From Acridotheres tristis (taxonomy: Eukaryota > Chordata > Aves > Passeriformes > Sturnidae): DNA of 64,000 nucleotides. Of the stretch, positions 43,340 to 55,259 are shown piece after piece (the stretch's first letter is position 1; each line of letters opens with the position of its first letter). The notes beneath the pieces are model-generated. The model was not told the DNA's origin and did not search any database. It was given only the letters and a program-made list of their open reading frames with translations. Location: positions 30,937,529 to 31,001,528 of the forward strand of contig CM072894.1 in NCBI GenBank assembly GCA_037013685.1. The letters are read 5' to 3'. The position numbers and the translations under genes are program-made.

Positions 43340-44040
43340 TTCTGAAATGAATAACGGGGTAATGGTTGAAAGAAGTTTAAATATGAGTCAGCAGTGCCCT
43401 GGCAGCCAGGAAGGCCAAGTCTGTCCTAAGGGCATCAGGTCCAGCATTGCCAGCCGGGCAAGGGAGGAGATTGTCCCGCTCTGCTCTGCACGGGGGCAGC
43501 CTCACCTCGAGTGCTGGCACAGTTTTGGGTGCCAGAATATAAAAAAAAACCATTAAACTGTTAAAGAGCACCCAAAGGCGGGCCATGAGGATGGTGAAGA
43601 GCCTTGAGGGGAAGCCAAATGAGGAGCAGCTGGGGGCACCTGGTCTGTTCAGCCTGGAGAAGAGGAGGCTGAGAGGAGACCTCATCTCTGTCTTCAATGT
43701 CCTCATGAGTGGGAGAGGAGGGGCAGGCACTGATCTCTTCTCTGTGGTGACCAGTGGCAGGACTCCAGGGAATGGCCTGGAGTTGTGTCAGGGGAGATTT
43801 AGGTTGGATATCAGGAAAAGGTTCTTCCCCCAGAGGGTGGCTGGGCACTGAACAGGCTCCCCAGGGCAGTGGTTACAGCACCAGCCTGACAGAGCTCAAG
43901 GAGCACTTGGACAATGATCTTGGGCACATGGTGTGATCCTTGGGGATGGTCCTGTGCAGGGCTAGGAGTTGGATTTAATAATCCTTGGAGATCCCTTCCA
44001 ATTCAGTTCATTCTGTGATCCTGTGATTTTATTCTGTGAA
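43340..44040 (+). mobile_element. CR1 non-LTR retrotransposon, 5'-truncated
   Basis: A 5'-truncated avian CR1 in plus orientation. It holds the C-terminal part of ORF2 (reverse transcriptase polyprotein), a short 3' UTR with the motif GATCCCTTCCAATTCAGTTC, and a terminal imperfect repeat of ATTCTGTGA/TCCTGTGA type ending at about 44040. CR1 elements copy themselves by target-primed reverse transcription and characteristically end in an 8-9-bp repeat rather than poly(A). The left boundary is uncertain: ORF2-like sequence is recognisable from about 43347, and nothing before 43340 matches. The local GC content is clearly above that of the flanks. The remembered songbird CR1 copies are the closest match. 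Confidence 0.92.
43347..43936 (+). pseudogene. CR1 ORF2 C-terminal remnant, frameshifted
   Basis: The tail of CR1 ORF2, whose intact product supplies endonuclease and reverse transcriptase for retrotransposition. Recognisable blocks in order are SLNMSQQC, ASRAREEIVPLCSA, PHLEC, QRRAMRMVKSLEGK, LFSLEKRRLRGDLISVFN, FRLDIRKRFF and SLTELKEHLDNDLGHMV. They fall in different frames: the first at 43347-43514, another for about 43515-43549, a third through the 9-A run to a stop near 43848, then shifts near 43849 and 43885. Compared with the remembered CR1 pattern, small deletions explain these breaks. The copy lacks the endonuclease and RT catalytic core and cannot be functional. It should not be annotated as a host gene. 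Confidence 0.85.
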
Positions 44041-46129
44041 AAGGAAATTCAGTCTAATTGTTTGTGGTATCTCCACTTTTTGTTAGACCGTGTAGTGGCT
44101 GCATGGAGTACTACTTCAGAGCCATGCTGATACAGCACCTGGCTGCCATTAACTTGAAATTAAAACTGACTACCACGCCATCACTGTCAGGTTAGAAAAC
44201 ATGAGACATAGATGTCAATCTTCCTGAGACCAGGTACTGACTGAGCTAATGCCTGTCATTTTCTGGTTGGTAACATTTACCACAGTTCCTTTCTTTCAAT
44301 TAGTCCTTAAATTTGGGGGTTCACTTTGCAAATGTATAATCCTAACCTTTTTGTAGGGGCATTGCTGAGCCTCTTCCATCAGACAGTGATAAATTCCCCT
44401 CCAAGATCAAGGATCACAGGAATACAGGCTTTCTTGATTCTTTCATTTTAGCTTCAATTTTCCTATTGAAATCTGAGCTTTGGGAATGAGACAAGTCACA
44501 TTCACTTCAATGTGTTTTGCTCAGTATGATTGTTTTGATGTGTACACATTATAAACCCACATTTCTGACATATTTTTTAATTTAGTCAGTGACCTTCCTA
44601 CCTGATTGCCATATGGAATTCATACACATATGCCAGTACTTGGAAGCAGAACGTCTTCCTTTTGAAAACTGCATTGAAAACTCCTCAAAAATTAAAATCA
44701 TTAGCGCTTTCTGTCAATTATATTTGCATAAACAATTGCCATTACCCAGGAGCTGCAACAGGACGAAAAGCATGTACGCAGTTGAAAAGAGACTATTCTT
44801 CATTGGAAAAACTTCTACCACACAAATACCTGGCTTGGACCTCCAAGTAGTTTTATATTTAATTTTGGAATAAACGAGGAGTGAAAGGGTTGAAAAATCC
44901 AGGGACAGTTTCTCACCTTGTCATTTGGCACTGCTTCACTAATTTAAACAAATTTATTCGCTCACTATCAGCTGGTGAGGTAACTCTTGGTATTCAATAA
45001 TTAAGGTATTACTTCCATTTTACCATGGCCACAGTTTAAAAAAAGAAGACAGATTCTGTCTGGGAGAGACAGACTGAAAGGGAAGGAGAGTGTAGAACTG
45101 TTTCCATAGCAACTCTTGAGATAACAGTAGCAGCCTACCTAGCCTAAAGGGATAGGTAAGTGAGACTAAAATATGTTTGTAAGAGAAGCACTTTCAAGGT
45201 CCCTTTCCAGGTTAAATACATAAATTTGAATTTAGGTACTGCCTGAAAACTCTAGATATAATGAATCCTATATGTTCCATATAAACAGTAAAAGAACATC
45301 TGTTTTACACTGTACTGAACAATTTAGGTGAGAAAATGTTTTCTGAGAAAAGCCTGGCATCTTTCCATGGGAAAAAAACAAGACTATATATTTCCTAGGT
45401 AAGTTGTACAGGCTTTGTATCATTTAAAGTCCCACCAAAATCCATAATATACTGCTTTTGTTTCAGCATGTAAGTGGTTGACTTAGAAGGTCTATACAAT
45501 TATTTTCTCACCGTTAGTGAGAAAATTCTTTCTCATACTTTGCACCAACACCATGAAAAAATCCCAGGGCTGCAAGAATTTGAACAGCAAAGAAAGGCCA
45601 GGAGCATGGCTGATAAAACCAGAGCAAGCAAAAAAGCTTGGAAAATATGGAGAAAAGAAAGGTATTAGTGAAAAGAGTCAGATAGTATTAGAAGGGTATT
45701 TAAACAATAGAGTACTCTTGGGGAAATAAAGCTCAGAATAACATGAATAACACCAAGAAAATCCAGTTCCCAGTGGGAATGTGTTGAATGTTTCACAGTT
45801 AAAGCCAGGAACTGCAGTGGTGAGGCCAGTCCCAGCCACACTTTAGGATGGCTTAGGAAGCAGACCATGGGCTGTAGAAACTTTAGCCCAGTGTATTCAG
45901 ACAAACTAACCTCAAACACAAATTCCTCAGAAGCATGTTCAAAGTAATCCCATGAGGAGTTTAGTGGTGGTGCAGTAAGGTTTCACCACCTTAACTCTGT
46001 CTCTTCTCAGACAATCATTATAAATCCAGTTAGAAACCTCAAATCACATGCAAATATTTGCCACAACTTAAGCAATTCCTGTTTTTTCTGTGAGGGGAAG
46101 AAATAATTATCACTTATCTCCAATCTCAT
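44041..46129. other. Unique non-coding DNA
   Basis: About 2.1 kb of AT-rich DNA with no recognised repeat, RNA gene or coding exon. A short match to a CR1-like tail (TTCAAGGTCCCTTTCCAGG near 45195) is too small and isolated to call. Confidence 0.55.
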
Positions 46130-46560
46130 GTATTCTGTACCACCTGCTGTTCTCATTACTCTGCTCTCAGCTGTTTCTAACTCTTTTTGAAAGTGTGGTG
46201 CCCAGAGCTGAAGGCAGGACTCCAGCTGAGGTTTCAACAGCACTGAGGTGAGCAGAGTAATTACATTTGACACTCCTCCTACAACATTCTGGAATTATAT
46301 TTGCCTTTTAACAACTGCATCATGTAGTTGGCACACAGCTGACTAGTCAAAGCCTTGTGGGACATATGTACTTGATTTCCAAAAATAGAATGGCACTTTG
46401 TTTTCACTTAGTCTCTGTTCTGACGCCATCCTTCAGGACGTTCCCTATCTGTTCTTCATTTAGAGTCTTAACAAGTTTTGTAACTGAGTTGGTTGTCTCG
46501 TTATCTAAGTTAAAGTAAAATGCTGACCAGAACTCAGTATAGAAAACACCTATCTGGTCT
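46130..46560 (-). mobile_element. Degraded CR1 LINE fragment, antisense
   Basis: Read on the minus strand, about 46177-46245 encodes LLKPQLESCLQLWAPHFQKE. This matches the CR1 ORF2 block with pattern L-x-P-x-LE-x-C-x-Q-x-WAP-x-x-K. Further along the same strand, about 46290-46330 gives a weaker match to the preceding 'C-A-x-x-A-K-K-A-N-G-I' block. The part from about 46340 to 46560 is more doubtful. The copy is much more diverged than the one at 43340-44040 and lies in the opposite orientation 2 kb away, so it is an independent, older insertion. Confidence 0.55.
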
Positions 46561-48052
46561 GCTTCAATTTCAGAAGTCTTCTCAGTTTCATACTAAGCCA
46601 TGGCTGAGCACTCAGACAAGTGAACAGCTGGCTTTAAAAAAACCCATTTTGTTACGTCAGTGACCATTTTGTTGTGGCAATAGAGTAGCTTTCCTAAATG
46701 GCCTATGAGAAATGGCATTTGGAACTATAAAAAAAAAAAATCTTTATCTAAAAAGTACTTAAAACCTCTGAGATATAGCAATGATATTGCTTCCACCCTG
46801 TTGGTATTTCAATTATTCTGCCACAATTACATTATTTGTCAAGATAAAGTCTGGGTTGTCTTAGCACAAAGTCCACAAGGAATTGAGATTTGACTGGCTT
46901 CTCTGGTATCAACTGGGCTTTCCACACTTTCTCATTGAAAAGGTGATGGCTGGGCTAATTTTTCTCTTCTCCTTTGGGATATAACTGATGAAATCTTACA
47001 GATAGACACCAATAGTTGAAAAATTACTCCAGTGACCTTCTGAGGTACTCTAGACCAAGCTCAAGGTTCACTGAGCTCTTTAAGAAGAAGGCACAAAACC
47101 CACTCTTTCCTTGTACTGGCCTTCACAATTATACCCTTCTTAAAATGAACTTCATGACATGTTTAATCATAATTAACTATTTGGTGAAGACCAAAACAAA
47201 GAAGACATTGACTGCTCCAGTCCAGTCTGCTTCGCCCTTCATTTCCTCTCTTCCTTTGTTTTGTTTCTTTATTTTTTCCTTATTCCCAATATATTCACAG
47301 AACCCCCTGGCTATCTTTTACACACTTTGCAAGCAAAACTTACAGAACTTTTCTCACTAAATGAGACCAACATGGCTGAGACTCAGGTAAGAGGGTAATT
47401 CTCATTTTAAGCCATAAAACCTTTTTTCAGACATATCTCAATTGCTTGCTCTTGTACTTTTGGAAAGTATCAGCTGTGGGTCAAGTAGATTGGAGTAGAT
47501 TTTCAAAGAGCAGTTCATCAGCTACCAAATAGAATTCCACTCACACAAAACCTACTGCAGAAAACTCAAAGGAGACTTTTGCACTGTGTAAAGTGACATT
47601 CTAACCTGCACCTTGTTGTTCAAATGCCAAAGCTCAGACTTAACCGTTCCCTTCCTTACAGTTCAAAATGCACCCTTTTCTCTAGAATCAATGTGATGAG
47701 TGATTTTTACCACAGAACCATAGGAAGAGTAAAAGTATTTCAACTTACATTTCAGAGTTAGATTTTCTAAAGTTTTTATATGCTAGGATACGTGTGAATC
47801 TGTTTCAGTTTTTTCCAATAGTCAATCACTATCACTTGGCTTCCCACTTGCACCCAGCTCCCTCTTCATAAATTGTCAAGTAACTGCCTAAAGAGGTTTT
47901 AAAAATCATGAATTCTCAGCAAAGGTTTAGATATTTATTGCTGGCAGGTATTTGGAAATTAGCCTGCATATGTCTGTCCAAGAGTTAAAGAGAAATAACA
48001 TTTCCCCCAGCTGGAGAAAGTTCGGCAGTACTAAAGATGGAGGTGTCAAGGG
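46561..48052. other. Unique non-coding DNA
   Basis: No gene or repeat family recognised. A pyrimidine-rich, T-rich patch lies at about 47240-47290. The 114-codon plus-strand frame at 47016-47360 is low-complexity and not protein-like. Confidence 0.55.
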
Positions 48053-48068
48053 AAAAAAAAAAAAAAAA
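48053..48068 (+). repeat. Poly(A) run, 16 bp
   Basis: Sixteen consecutive A just upstream of the CTTC tract. It could be a retroposon tail or simple slippage; no retroposon body is recognised to its left. Confidence 0.85.
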
Positions 48069-48076
48069 TCTGCTCA

Positions 48077-48207
48077 CTCCTTTCTTTCTTCCTTCCTTCC
48101 TTCCTTCCTTCCTTCCTTCCTTCCTTCCTTCCTTTTCCTTCCTTCCTTCCTTCCTTCCTTCCTTCCTTCCTTCCTTCCTTCCTTCCTTCCTTCCTTCCCT
48201 TTCTCCT
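48077..48207 (+). repeat. (CTTC)n microsatellite, pure pyrimidine tract
   Basis: An unbroken 131-bp pyrimidine tract on the plus strand, mostly perfect CCTT tetramers (about 27 units). One two-base T insertion near 48134-48137 splits it into two blocks, and its edges are imperfect CTTT/TCTCC. The other strand is (GGAA)n. Long mirror-symmetric polypurine-polypyrimidine DNA can form triplex (H-DNA), and GGAA arrays hold tandem ETS-family core sites. The array length is likely polymorphic and prone to assembly error. Translated frames through it give only Phe-Leu-Pro-Ser or Gly-Arg-Lys-Glu repeats and are not genes. Confidence 0.95.
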
Positions 48208-48828
48208 GTGGTGAGTTCAGTATGATTTACTAGCAGTCCATCTTCTCCAATCCATCGCAGATTCATTGCCCTTTTGAACCCAGCCAACAATCTTATCTGC
48301 AGCTCCTACAGCACCAGGCGTGACAAACACAAATTAGCAGAACATCAACGGCATTTATCAACTACATATGACTCCCTTTGTAGACGTCTATAATCAATAT
48401 TCTATATTCTGTGTCTGTTCAAATGTAGAACCTGAAACAGTAACGCTATTCCTCATAAAAAATGCTCGTACCAGCAGGTCCTGCAGATGAGGTTAAAAGC
48501 CTGTGAATTTGGTCTCATTTGAAATATGAATGTATTCAACAATTATTCCTCTATTCTTCAGTCTTGAGGTAGGTTTTAAAAGGGAAAAGAAAAAAAAATC
48601 AACACTATGTAAGAATACATAAATTCATACAGTTTTTGTTAGACATTTTCATACTAATATATGCTTAGAATTTCTTTAGCAATTAAGCTTTGTGCAGTGA
48701 AGAACATGAGCATTTTTGTAGTTTCTCCAGGAGGCTTCATTTTGCTTCAAATTGCACCTCGCTCTCCTGACTCTGCCACGCTTAACAAGCAGTAATTACT
48801 GCACCACAGAAGAATTACATTTGAAAGC

Positions 48829-48850
48829 TTTAGTAACATTTTAGTAACAT
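48829..48850. repeat. 11-bp tandem duplication
   Basis: TTTAGTAACAT occurs at 48829-48839 and again, identical, at 48840-48850. Local slippage product. Confidence 0.85.
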
Positions 48851-50394
48851 GATTTAGCATTCCAGACCCAGAAAAACCTCAAAGCAAACAAAAAGCCGTG
48901 CGTAGTACGTTAAATTTTTGCACCACTAAACAGTGAGTGAAAGTGAGGAGTCTTAAGAAAAAGTTCTGAGCAATGAAATGCAGGGCTGTATGGGGGTTAT
49001 GGTCTGTCAGTGTAGACACCTGCACTACCTCTGAACCATCTCACACAAGCCTGAGCTGGCACCAAGAGCACGATGTCCTGACTGTGCCATTTATCCCACC
49101 CCAAACCACGATACCCAAGAGCCATCAAAGCATCAATATTTCTTCTGGGACCAAGGTGGTGCACAAGCCATGTTGCAGCAGGCTGGCGTACACAGAGCAG
49201 TGGCAAAAGTGCAGTTTGATCGGGTAAACTGTGCCACTTTTCACTTAAGTGACTTAATGGATGCAGCACTTCAAATCTGTTCCCATGGCAATGTAGAAAC
49301 AGCAATGGCAACACAGGCAGTTTCCTCTTAGACTCGCAATACAAGGAGGAGAACAAAAGCCTTTTCTCCATTTGAATGAACAAAAGGAGAAGCATTTTCC
49401 AGTGCAAACACGTAAAGCCAAAATCTTTCCCATGTCCTGACCACAGTAAAATTCATGAATAAACAGAAAAGACTTGCCAAAAAGGTCAAAAAACTTGGGT
49501 TTTGCTTTGTCAGACCAACAGGGGTTAGGACTGATTCACAGAGGACATCCTGCTCCCATTCCTCCTGAGCTAAAAATCAAAGCAGTGTTGGAAGAAGAGT
49601 CCCAGATGTTCTTTCAAGAGGGTGAATAAAGGGAGAGACAGCCCAAAAGGTAGCTTCAGCTGTGCTGACTAGTCATCATTTTCCATTGTGTTTGGAAAGA
49701 GACACAGCAGTAGGGGAAGAAAAGAGATGCACCACACAAAAAGTGGTCACCCAGAATAACTTCAGTCCTGAGGTCAAACAAAACACAGGCAGCTATCGTA
49801 TGGTCTACATCAAAAAAAAAAACCAGCAAATTCCTAGACAAACAAAATTCAAACCAATTATCCTAGTCACCTCTGCTGCCCTAGGAATCTGTAAAGTCCT
49901 GTCACTCCCAAACAGAAAATATCTCTCAAGCTGCTGGCCTCACTAACTAAAGGGAATTCTTTGGAAAAAGGTATCCCTTTCACCCCATTTTCTAATTATC
50001 TAGCATCAGCTCAGTCTAGTCTGACTTAATCTTTGGAAGAGATTGCTTTTAGGCAGGCCTCCAAATCAGGTGTTGAGAAAGCAGCAAGCCTGCATAGTTG
50101 AGGGAATGCTATGGATCAGAGTACCCAGCTGCTCAGGTATCTCATTGCCTATTGTAGCAGCCTGCTATTTGTATTTGAATTCCAGTTGTACCTAAAAACA
50201 CCCATCAGCAGCCAAAATTCCATTCTGCCACACTTGTATTACATGAATCTACAGCTGTCTCACACAGACACAGTGTACACACCGAAGTTGCCCAACAGGC
50301 TCTCCTGAGGGACTAAACTTGAAGATAATCCTTTTGCTAACTTTCTAAACTCAAACACTTGAAAAACTAATGCAAAGCCTTCCTAAAGTACTTG

Positions 50395-50440
50395 CAGCAG
50401 TAGTAGCTGTAGTAGTAGTAGTTGTAGTAGTTGTAGGAGG
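50395..50440. repeat. Imperfect (GTA)n trinucleotide repeat
   Basis: Mainly GTA units with CTG, TTG and CAG interruptions over about 46 bp. The interruptions suggest an ageing microsatellite. Confidence 0.85.
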
Positions 50441-51004
50441 TTTCCTGAACCACTTCCTGTGGAACATTAGATCCTGAAATTAATCAGAAGCCTGACCAAA
50501 GAACACAGATATTTTATAGCACTTTCCTTAAGGAAATACAGGGTTTCAATAGGAAGCAGATGAAGTCTCAGAATTATCATCCTTACTTCTATTGCTCTGT
50601 AAACCATTGCTGCCATGCCACATGCCATCCATTGCCTATTGTCTGTCTTCAGAAGTCCAGGTCAACAGGTCCCCTGTTCCTCTTGTAGAGTCTAGGTAAC
50701 CTGTTTCCTTTCTTTTCCTAATGGTTTTGCCATTTAGAGCTTCATTCAGGCCTTGCTGCAGTCATCATTTCAGATCTAGAGCTGGCAGCAAATCTGGACC
50801 AAGGTATAGCCCAAGTGTAGAAAACCAAAGTGAGACAAGAGATTTTTGAAAGCAGCAGTAAAAAAACATTCTGATTACACTGTCTGTCCATCTTATTAAA
50901 AAGTCCTTTGCCTGCCTTCCTTATTTTCTCCTCCTGAGTGTTAGTCATGAAGGAACAAGATGCAATAATATACGTCCTTTCAATGAACACACAGAGCTGT
51001 CACG

Positions 51005-51025
51005 GTGCCCTGAAACCCAGGGCAC
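51005..51025. other. Perfect 8-bp hairpin, 5-nt loop
   Basis: GTGCCCTG at 51005-51012 and its exact complement CAGGGCAC at 51018-51025 flank AAACC. It is followed at once by a smaller TGCC/GGCA pair. A second hairpin of identical geometry lies 160 bp away. No T-run follows, so it is not terminator-like. Possibly chance. Confidence 0.6.
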
Positions 51026-51185
51026 TGCCTGGGCAGCTGCTTTCCATCTCATACTGCCTGACACAAAACTGAGCACTAAAAAATGAAGGGCTCCGATAGA
51101 GGAGATGCAGGTCTCCCACTACCCTGCCTTTTAATTAAATGATAAACAGGATTAAATGGAACTTAATCTAATTCCATGGGAAATT

Positions 51186-51206
51186 CACACCCACTCCATG
51201 GGTGTG
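51186..51206. other. Perfect 8-bp hairpin, 5-nt loop
   Basis: CACACCCA at 51186-51193 pairs exactly with TGGGTGTG at 51199-51206 around the loop CTCCA. Same stem and loop length as the neighbour at 51005. The loop-proximal part contains a CACCC box, a possible KLF-type site. Confidence 0.6.
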
Positions 51207-54200
51207 CATCACTTGCTAGCAGTCAGCACTGTATGGATGTCTCTTTTTATTAATAAATGCTCCTCCATCCCAGAGGCAGTATTTGTGTGTCTGTCTTCCT
51301 TTCACTCTTGACGTGTGGCTCTTCTAATCTCTTGCTTATAAACCCTCAAAAATCCATCATTGGGGTATTCTGAAAGAATTAGTACTGGATGTCTTTGCAC
51401 ATGTAAGCTGCAATATATTCAATCGTTCACAATACCCAATTGAATTTAACCCCACAAATGAGGCTGGGTATTTTTGTTAATATTAATGAGATAATTATTT
51501 ACTTTATAAAGGACACAGAGGCAGTTTCTTTTTGCTGACTGCACTGTGCCAGGCCCCACAAGGAATAGTCTTTATCTCACTGTGATCCTTAGTGATAAGA
51601 ATTTGGGATGTTCACTTTTGCAGTGGTTTTCTAACTACATGAGCTGAACATGGTTTGGACACCCACTGTACTTGGGTTCACACAGAAGCAGTGATACTCT
51701 ATTCCACTTCATCCCTCGTGTAACATTATCTGAATCTGGGGAACTTAGCTGGCCCAGATATGATTTATGCTGTACAGACTACAGCAGTAATTTCAGAATA
51801 AGAATATCACAGTGACCTTGACATGCCTTCTGTTCCCTGTTGTTTTTAGCAGTTTGAACGAATATATCTTTCTTGAGCAAAGGATCAAGATGTGGTCCTT
51901 TAGATTACCCACACAGATGATGGCTCCTAAATTCATTTTAAAATAGCAGCAAATGGATTTAGGAATTATTACGGACAAATCAGAGATGGTGCCTGCTGAA
52001 AGCCTGATTATACTCCCAGCCATCATTTTTCAGACATGGGGAAATCTGTTAAAGTAAAGCTCCAATTAGGATGCTTGTGTTCTTTTAAATTAATGTTTCA
52101 TTTCAATTTTGTTTCCTAGTTCCTCCTGTCATCTTCTGAGAAATACATGTGTTGAAATCATTCCTTTGATGAGGCACAGACAAGAAGCTTAGTCTGCTTT
52201 GATGTGGAAAAGGAAAATGAGCCCTTTTTGTTTCTATGGAACCGGCTTGCAAATCAAGGAATGATCACAATCACTGTAGTTGATACAGGGTAAGCCCAAA
52301 TATTTTTCTAACCAATAAAGAAGGCTGGAAGATGCAGCAAACCCAGAGATTTATGAACAACCAAGTAAGGACAAGACCTTTCATCATTATCTTAGCTTCT
52401 GTTTTCAGTTTATTCAAAGCATCATGAAGCAGTGAACTGGAAGAGCAAACTGTGTTTGGACAGGGAACTCTGCAGGACAAAGCTGTATCAGCTATATACC
52501 AAAGAGACTCAGACTTCCAGCATTTGACTCCATATATGTGCAACCTTTGCATCTCTTAGCTGGAACTGGGTCTTAACAGGACTGGATCACAGTGGCAAGT
52601 CTCTCTTTGGCTGCATTTGTTATTCTCACTTCTCCATGCCTGCACACAAGGACAAAATGACTGAGGACATCCAGAACACTTTTACATGGCATATCCCAGC
52701 TGTGCAGAGGGAGAAAAATTTGACTATGGAAAAAATATAGTTCTATAATCTGTAAATGTACACTGATGTGTGAACAGAAGGGATCCAACTGTACAACCAC
52801 AATCTCCCCCTATAAATATATGTCCCTTAATTTCCTCTTTTAGAAAAATCAGAGACAAAGCTCAAAATGTCCTCAGAAAAGTCAAGAACAAAAGTATTTT
52901 TGATTCCAGTGTGAAAAGGGTCAAGTCTACTTTCTACCCCGCTGATGCAAACTGGAAATGGGAATTTCAAACAGTGCTAACATAACGAAAATTGTGAAAC
53001 CACTTTGTCTATCTAGCTAACTTCAGTAGCTGTCAACAGAGTAAAGGAGGCGTGTGCTCAAAGACTTTGTACTTTCTGACCCCACTGCATCTAGAAACAT
53101 TAGCAATTGCTTCACATTGCTGGATTGGGTTTTCATATACAGCATGATGTCCCAAAGTGAAAGTCACATTAAAAATGGATTACCTTAGATTAGATGTGCT
53201 AAGTGCAGCCTTCAGCTCCCATGGACTTCTGTGAAAAGGGGAAATACAAGCACTTTGCAAGAGAAGGCCTGTTGTGATGGGCTGGTCCCTCTTACCCTTT
53301 CAGCACTTTCTCGTATGCATTCTATATCAGTAAGAGGGATAACTTTTACTGTTATTATGAGCTAGGGCATACGTTACACATATACCATTTATTCCTCACA
53401 TACTTTGTTCAAAAAAACCCTCTGCTGTTAGTTTTAGAATTGGAAATTCCCAGTTCTGCTAAGTCTTATTGTTCTGTTGACTGCACACAGTAGACAGACA
53501 GCTGCTACTTCACTTTATGCTACTTGGAAATTTTTGATGCTTTTTTGAGCAAGTTTCTTCCAGGTCAGCTCCATGTACAAAGTAGGCTGAGAGTTAATAA
53601 TATTAATAAAAAATGCTCATTAATCAACCAATTCATTTTTTTAATATACTCTTAGTCAGCAAAATGTGTCATAATGAATGATACATTGTCACCCTGATTC
53701 CACAAGCCACCTGCAGCTCATCATCAATCTATTAAGTAAACTCTTCACACAGAGAATAATGATCTTCAGGTCCAAAAATACAGCAAGAATGAAGGCGGAA
53801 ACCTCTTCCCTCTATTGCGACGCTGTTCCCCTGCAAAAGGACAAACCTGGAGCAGCTACATTTGGGGTACTCTCATGTTCCTACTCCTGTATTCTTTCCC
53901 ATTTCTTTGATCTAAAAAAAACTCAGCCACTGGGGACCAAAACAATCCAGGAGATTTACACGGCTTCTCTGTTCACTTGCGGGTACTTACCACATTCTCT
54001 ACTGCAGACACTTTTTAACAATTCATTTTAATTTTATTCTGAAAAACACAGATGTTATCATGGAGCAGATATTAGCAGGAGAGACTGCATCCAAACCCCC
54101 ACTGACCTCCAGATTAAGAAACTGAGATTCTGTTCCTGACTGCCATAGATCCATGCAAATGGTTTCAGTGCTGGGCTCCTCACCCTACACAAGTGCATCC

Positions 54201-55259
54201 CCCATTTTTTATGCTGTGTATCATTGCTAAAAAGAGACCAAATCAGTAATACTGCACTTCTGGTCAGACGAAGATTTTTTTCCTGAAGACAATTTATTTT
54301 TCTTAGAGGAAGTGTCACTACCTCTGACCATTGTCATGCCTGCAAGGCCACGCAGAGGAAAGGATGTGGAGACCTGCAGAAAGGAAGAGCTTACACCACT
54401 AAGAGAGTGCTAAACACAAGCTCGAATTAAATGACTTTCTGGTAAAGCACTCCCTGGCAAAGTTACAGAGGGCAGTAGCTGCTGTTGGCATCTCACAAAC
54501 TCAGCTACCCAGCCATACCCTGCCTTTCTTGCCAGGTAACCCATGAGGGAGCCCCTTAAATCCCAGAGAAGCCAAAGAAAGACGTGCCTGCCACAATCAT
54601 CAGTGTGCTGGAAGATGCAGAACACAATGCCACAAAAAGGAATGGTTTTAACAGGAATTAGTCTAAGTGTCTGTGCCACAGAAACAGAAAGTCTGTATTT
54701 TATCTACCTGGAATTAGAAAATCCTCCCAGTACACTGCAAGACAAACTTCTGAGAGTGACAAAAAGTTCGGAGGCACTTTTTGCCTGGCATTCTGCTGCC
54801 TCCAACAAGTACACAGAGACCCCTAGCTGCAATTCTGCTTAGGACAAGCATTTCCCTCAGAATACCATTTAATATCATTTTAATTGAATAGTCAGGTTTC
54901 ATTTTTAGCAGGCACCACACGAAGCCACAAGACTGTATAATGCCATCATCCAGCCAGGATACCTGGCAAGGTCTTACAAATTTCCATTGGCACAAGTTTG
55001 CCAATCATCTTTGCTGTTCTTCACTGAAACTTCTTGGTGGAAAGGTAGCTCAAATGTATATTATCCCCCGCAGAAGTAATCAGAGCAGCCTGTCTCTGAG
55101 CAGTATGATTATCTACCTCAAAGCCCCGTGAAAACTGACATATCATCAGGCATTATTTGATTCTTTGGAGAGACACACCAGGGAGCCCTTTAAAAGTCAG
55201 TTATCAGATCTTTCATGCTTAGACAAAGTGCTAACTCCCCACTGCTTTCAAGATCCTCA

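Larger units (their letters stand above)
48208..55259. other. Unique non-coding DNA
   Basis: No supported gene. Small items are an 11-bp tandem (TTTAGTAACAT twice) at 48829-48850, a GTA-rich trinucleotide patch at 50395-50440 and two small hairpins at 51005-51025 and 51186-51206. Reading frames are short and unrecognised. Confidence 0.55.

Noticed and set aside
43585..43851. 88-codon frame as a host gene
   Set aside because: It is a piece of CR1 ORF2, bounded by frameshifts.
45190..45215. CR1 tail around TTCAAGGTCCCTTTCCAGG
   Set aside because: Under 20 bp of similarity with no flanking CR1 sequence or terminal repeat.
47952..48290. Frames giving Phe-Leu-Pro-Ser or Gly-Arg-Lys-Glu repeats
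   Set aside because: These are translations of the CTTC microsatellite.
51235..51300. LTR end or transcript 3' end at an AATAAA near 51250
   Set aside because: AATAAA is frequent in AT-rich DNA, and no linked upstream exon or LTR structure is visible.
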